Assembly (NCBI GenBank): GCA_017483425.1
Contig: JAFUWM010000213.1
Location: forward strand, 1 to 33,519
Direction of reading: 5' to 3'
Origin: Lachnospiraceae bacterium
GTDB lineage: Bacteria > Bacillota > Clostridia > Lachnospirales > Lachnospiraceae
DNA: 33,519 nucleotides
Shown: positions 31,253 to 33,519 of the stretch, in pieces
Numbering within the stretch: position 1 is the first letter of the stretch
Layout of the letters: each line of letters starts with the position of its first letter
The notes under the pieces: generated by a model
What the model saw: the letters and a program-made list of their open reading frames with translations, nothing else
Database searches by the model: none
Told to the model about the DNA's origin: nothing
Program-made: the position numbers and the translations under genes

Positions 31253-31690
31253 GTGAAGATAGCAATAGCATGTGACCATGGCGGATATGAATTAAAAGTA
31301 AAGCTTATCCCCCATCTAAAGGAGCTTGGACACGATGTACAGGATTTCGGATGCGACAGCACGGATTCCGTGGATTATCCCTCGTATGGGAAAGCGGTAG
31401 GTCATGCGGTAGCGGACGGAAAGGCCGATAAAGGCATAGTTATCTGCACTACCGGCATAGGAATATCAATTGCAGCCAATAAGATAAAAGGTATAAGGGC
31501 AGCTGTCTGTACAAATGGTTTGATGGCAAAGATGACAAGACTTCACAATGACGCGAATGTGCTTGCGCTGGGAGCCAATATAGTGGGATACGGTTTGGCG
31601 AAGGAAATAACGGACATTTTTCTTGAGACGGAGTTTTCAGGCGGAGAAAGACACGTCCGCAGAGTTAAAGCAATAGAGAATGATGACTGA
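31253..31690 (+). CDS. rpiB: Ribose-5-phosphate isomerase B
   Basis: RpiB interconverts ribose 5-phosphate and ribulose 5-phosphate in the pentose phosphate pathway. The 145-aa product has the opening MKIAIACDHGGYELK with Asp8-His9, the conserved VDYPSYG, and the catalytic Cys65 in CTTGIGISIAANK, with the NVLALGA block later. The length is normal. It begins at GTG 31253 with AAGGAGG upstream and overlaps the next gene by 11 bases. Confidence 0.95.
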   Translation: MKIAIACDHGGYELKVKLIPHLKELGHDVQDFGCDSTDSVDYPSYGKAVGHAVADGKADKGIVICTTGIGISIAANKIKGIRAAVCTNGLMAKMTRLHNDANVLALGANIVGYGLAKEITDIFLETEFSGGERHVRRVKAIENDD

Positions 31691-32186
31691 CAGCATAACT
31701 ATCAAAAGAGAAAATTACATTTCCTGGGATGAGTATTTCATGGGTGTTGCAAAGCTTACGGCGGAGCGATCCAAGGATCCTAATTCCCAGGTGGGTGCAT
31801 GCATAGTCAGCTCAGATCACAGGATACTTTCCATGGGATATAACGGATTTCCCATGGGATGCTCGGATGATGAATATCCATGGGCAAGAGAGGGAGACGA
31901 TCTGTCTGTTAAGTATACATATGTCACGCATGCGGAGCTTAATGCCATACTTAACTTCAGGGGGAGCAATTCTTCTCTTGCGGGCGCTACACTGTATGTA
32001 ACGCTGTTTCCATGTAATGAATGTGCAAAGGCTATAATTCAGACTGGGATACGAAGTGTGATATATGAATCAGACAAGTATGCGCAGACGCCTTCTACGG
32101 TAGCTTCAAAGAGAATGTTTGATTCCGCGGGCATAGAATACAGAAAATATGAGCCAAGTGGAAGAAAGGTGAGCATAGAGTTATGA
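31680..32186 (+). CDS. dCMP deaminase family protein (ComEB-like)
   Basis: This 168-aa zinc-dependent deaminase probably converts dCMP to dUMP for thymidylate synthesis. The zinc-site residues are visible: His84 and Glu86 in HAELNAI, and Cys112 and Cys115 in PCNEC. The N-terminal region DPNSQVGACIVS and YNGFPMGC is typical of ComEB/dCMP deaminases. It overlaps rpiB by 11 bases and its stop overlaps the next ATG (ATGA), so the three genes are translationally coupled. Confidence 0.93.
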   Translation: MMTDSITIKRENYISWDEYFMGVAKLTAERSKDPNSQVGACIVSSDHRILSMGYNGFPMGCSDDEYPWAREGDDLSVKYTYVTHAELNAILNFRGSNSSLAGATLYVTLFPCNECAKAIIQTGIRSVIYESDKYAQTPSTVASKRMFDSAGIEYRKYEPSGRKVSIEL

Positions 32187-33519
32187 GCAGGGCTTTTAAG
32201 ATAACCATATGCATTGCAGTGGCGTTCATTTTTGCGGTCACTCCTGTATGTACCTACGCAACAAGTACATCCGACCAGATAAAGAAGGTCGAAAATGAAC
32301 AAAAGAATACCAAGAATAAACTGGGGCAGACACAGAGTACGATTAACCAGCTTAAGGACTCCAAACAGGCTATACAGAACAGCCTTAATAATTTAAATGA
32401 CCAGCTTGACGAAAAGGAAGGAGAGATTTCTGACATTGAGGTTCAGATAACGGAGAAAGAGCAGGATATAGAAAGCATAGAAAAAGAGTATGAAGACGCG
32501 CTTGATCAGGCAGATGAACAGTACAAGTTCATAAAGGCGCGTATCAGGACAATATACGAATCGGGGTCAAACGATTTTTACGATCTTATCTTTAATTCCG
32601 GAAGCATGGCCGGATTTTTGAACAAAGCCATTTATATTTCCAGAATGAATGATTATGATAAAAAGATGATGGATAAGCTTCAGAATCTTATGGACGACGC
32701 AAAGGCCAAGAAGGAACGCCTTGTAGCGGAGGATCAGGAGCTTCAGGAGCTATATACGGCAAAGGAGGAGGAAGTCAAAAACCTTGAGGATCTGGTGGAT
32801 AGCACGGAAGACAGTCTGGTAAGCTACGCCGGAGCAATTTCCGAAAAGGAGAGGGAAGCTCTTGAATATGAGGCAAAGCTTGTTGCCAGTCAGAGTACCC
32901 TTGCTTCCCTGAAAACAAAGCTGGCGGAAGAGGAAGCTCTTGCAAGACAGGCGGAAAAAATGGCATTCAGGGATCTGTCAGAGGTGTCTATCGGAGCAGG
33001 AGACAGGGATCTGCTTGCTGCGATCATCCAATGCGAGGCCGGAGGAGAGCCATATTCAGGTAAAATAGCGGTAGGAGCTGTTATAATGAACCGTGTGAGA
33101 AGCGGCGCTTTCCCCAATACTATAGCGGGAGTCGTATATCAACCCATGCAGTTTCAGCCTGTCCGCTCGGGAAGGCTTGCTATAAGACTTTCTGAAGGAG
33201 CCAACAGTGAATGCTACAAGGCTGCGGATGAAGTGCTTGCAGGCGCGAATAATATCGGAAACTGCCTGTTCTTCAGAACCGTAGTACCGGGAATAAAAGG
33301 GACAATAATAGGACATCATGTCTTCTACCTGCATTGGACGGGTGTTGAATCGGGGTACGGGACTGTGGAAGACTCATTGGAGGACGAGGATACATCCGAA
33401 ACCAAAAAGAAAGAGTCGGAAGAGGATTCTGAAAAGGAAGAAAAAGAGAAAGAAGACTCGGACGATGAAGATGAAGATGAGGAAGAAGAGGAAAAATCCA
33501 AAGAAAAGGAAAAAGAAGA
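32183..33519 (+). CDS. Coiled-coil SleB/CwlJ-type cell-wall hydrolase, 3' end missing
   Basis: The open frame starts at ATG 32183, inside the deaminase stop (ATGA overlap), and runs off the right edge after 445 codons. It has a signal peptide (about 1-30), a long coiled coil (about 32-260) like that of PcsB and CwlO proteins, then a SleB/CwlJ-type hydrolase domain (about 270-390) with the catalytic Glu285 in IIQCEAGGEP and the AVGAVIMNRV block. The tail is very rich in Glu, Lys and Asp. It may be a septal or spore-cortex lytic enzyme. The true C-terminus is not visible. Confidence 0.9.
   Translation, partial: MSRAFKITICIAVAFIFAVTPVCTYATSTSDQIKKVENEQKNTKNKLGQTQSTINQLKDSKQAIQNSLNNLNDQLDEKEGEISDIEVQITEKEQDIESIEKEYEDALDQADEQYKFIKARIRTIYESGSNDFYDLIFNSGSMAGFLNKAIYISRMNDYDKKMMDKLQNLMDDAKAKKERLVAEDQELQELYTAKEEEVKNLEDLVDSTEDSLVSYAGAISEKEREALEYEAKLVASQSTLASLKTKLAEEEALARQAEKMAFRDLSEVSIGAGDRDLLAAIIQCEAGGEPYSGKIAVGAVIMNRVRSGAFPNTIAGVVYQPMQFQPVRSGRLAIRLSEGANSECYKAADEVLAGANNIGNCLFFRTVVPGIKGTIIGHHVFYLHWTGVESGYGTVEDSLEDEDTSETKKKESEEDSEKEEKEKEDSDDEDEDEEEEEKSKEKEKE

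Overview
The window looks like a chromosomal segment of a Clostridia, most likely a butyrate-forming member of the Lachnospiraceae. The grounds are the gene set and order: thl-crt-hbd-bcd-etfB-etfA, tig-clpP-clpX-engB, rpsF-ssb-rpsR, gdpP-rplI-dnaB followed by a MecA-like adaptor, spore-cortex-type SleB and GH18 proteins, a small 2[4Fe-4S] ferredoxin, strong AGGAGG ribosome binding sites and TTGACA/TATAAT-type promoters. The species cannot be fixed from the sequence alone.

Layout. Bases 1-142 are the 3' end of a gene that resembles the C-terminus of a tyrosine recombinase. It is followed by a tandem 10-bp repeat, a bidirectional terminator and a minus-strand tRNA with anticodon CAT, so the window probably begins at the edge of an integrated element. 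Next come an 88-aa unknown gene coupled to a WecG/TagA glycosyltransferase, a convergent CYTH-domain gene, and a roughly 170-bp hairpin-rich element with imperfect terminal inverted repeats. From 2.2 to 8.9 kb lie a DJ-1/PfpI protein and then a protein quality-control run: trigger factor, ClpP, ClpX and the ribosome-assembly GTPase EngB. The run ends in two G3E-family GTPases, one with a long His-rich tract and one fused to a DUF1980-like C-terminal domain. A minus-strand short-chain dehydrogenase follows, then a secreted SH3b-NlpC/P60 cell-wall hydrolase and a long-form hibernation factor.

From 12.1 to 18.4 kb lies a 45-aa minus-strand gene, divergent from the six-gene acetyl-CoA to butyryl-CoA operon, which ends at a strong hairpin. 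From 18.4 to 27.4 kb are a two-domain glycosyltransferase, the minus-strand rpsF-ssb-rpsR operon, and a plus-strand run of YdjC-like deacetylase, GdpP, bL9, DnaB and MecA. The end of the window holds a ferredoxin, a non-coding stretch of about 430 bases with a probable short transcript, a 73-aa unknown protein, a second structured intergenic stretch, a GH18 protein, and the tightly packed run sua5-rpiB-dCMP deaminase-SleB/coiled-coil hydrolase. The last gene runs off the edge.

How the genes work together. ClpX, ClpP, trigger factor and (18 kb away) MecA form a protein folding and degradation system. The butyrate operon supplies the butyryl-CoA branch with its electron-transfer flavoprotein, and the nearby ferredoxin is a plausible electron carrier. 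The NlpC/P60, GH18 and SleB-type proteins act on peptidoglycan. No prophage, CRISPR array or defence system is visible. The most unusual items are the paired G3E GTPases, the hairpin-rich element at about 2 kb, the hidden 45-aa gene, and the two structured non-coding stretches between 27.7 and 28.4 kb.
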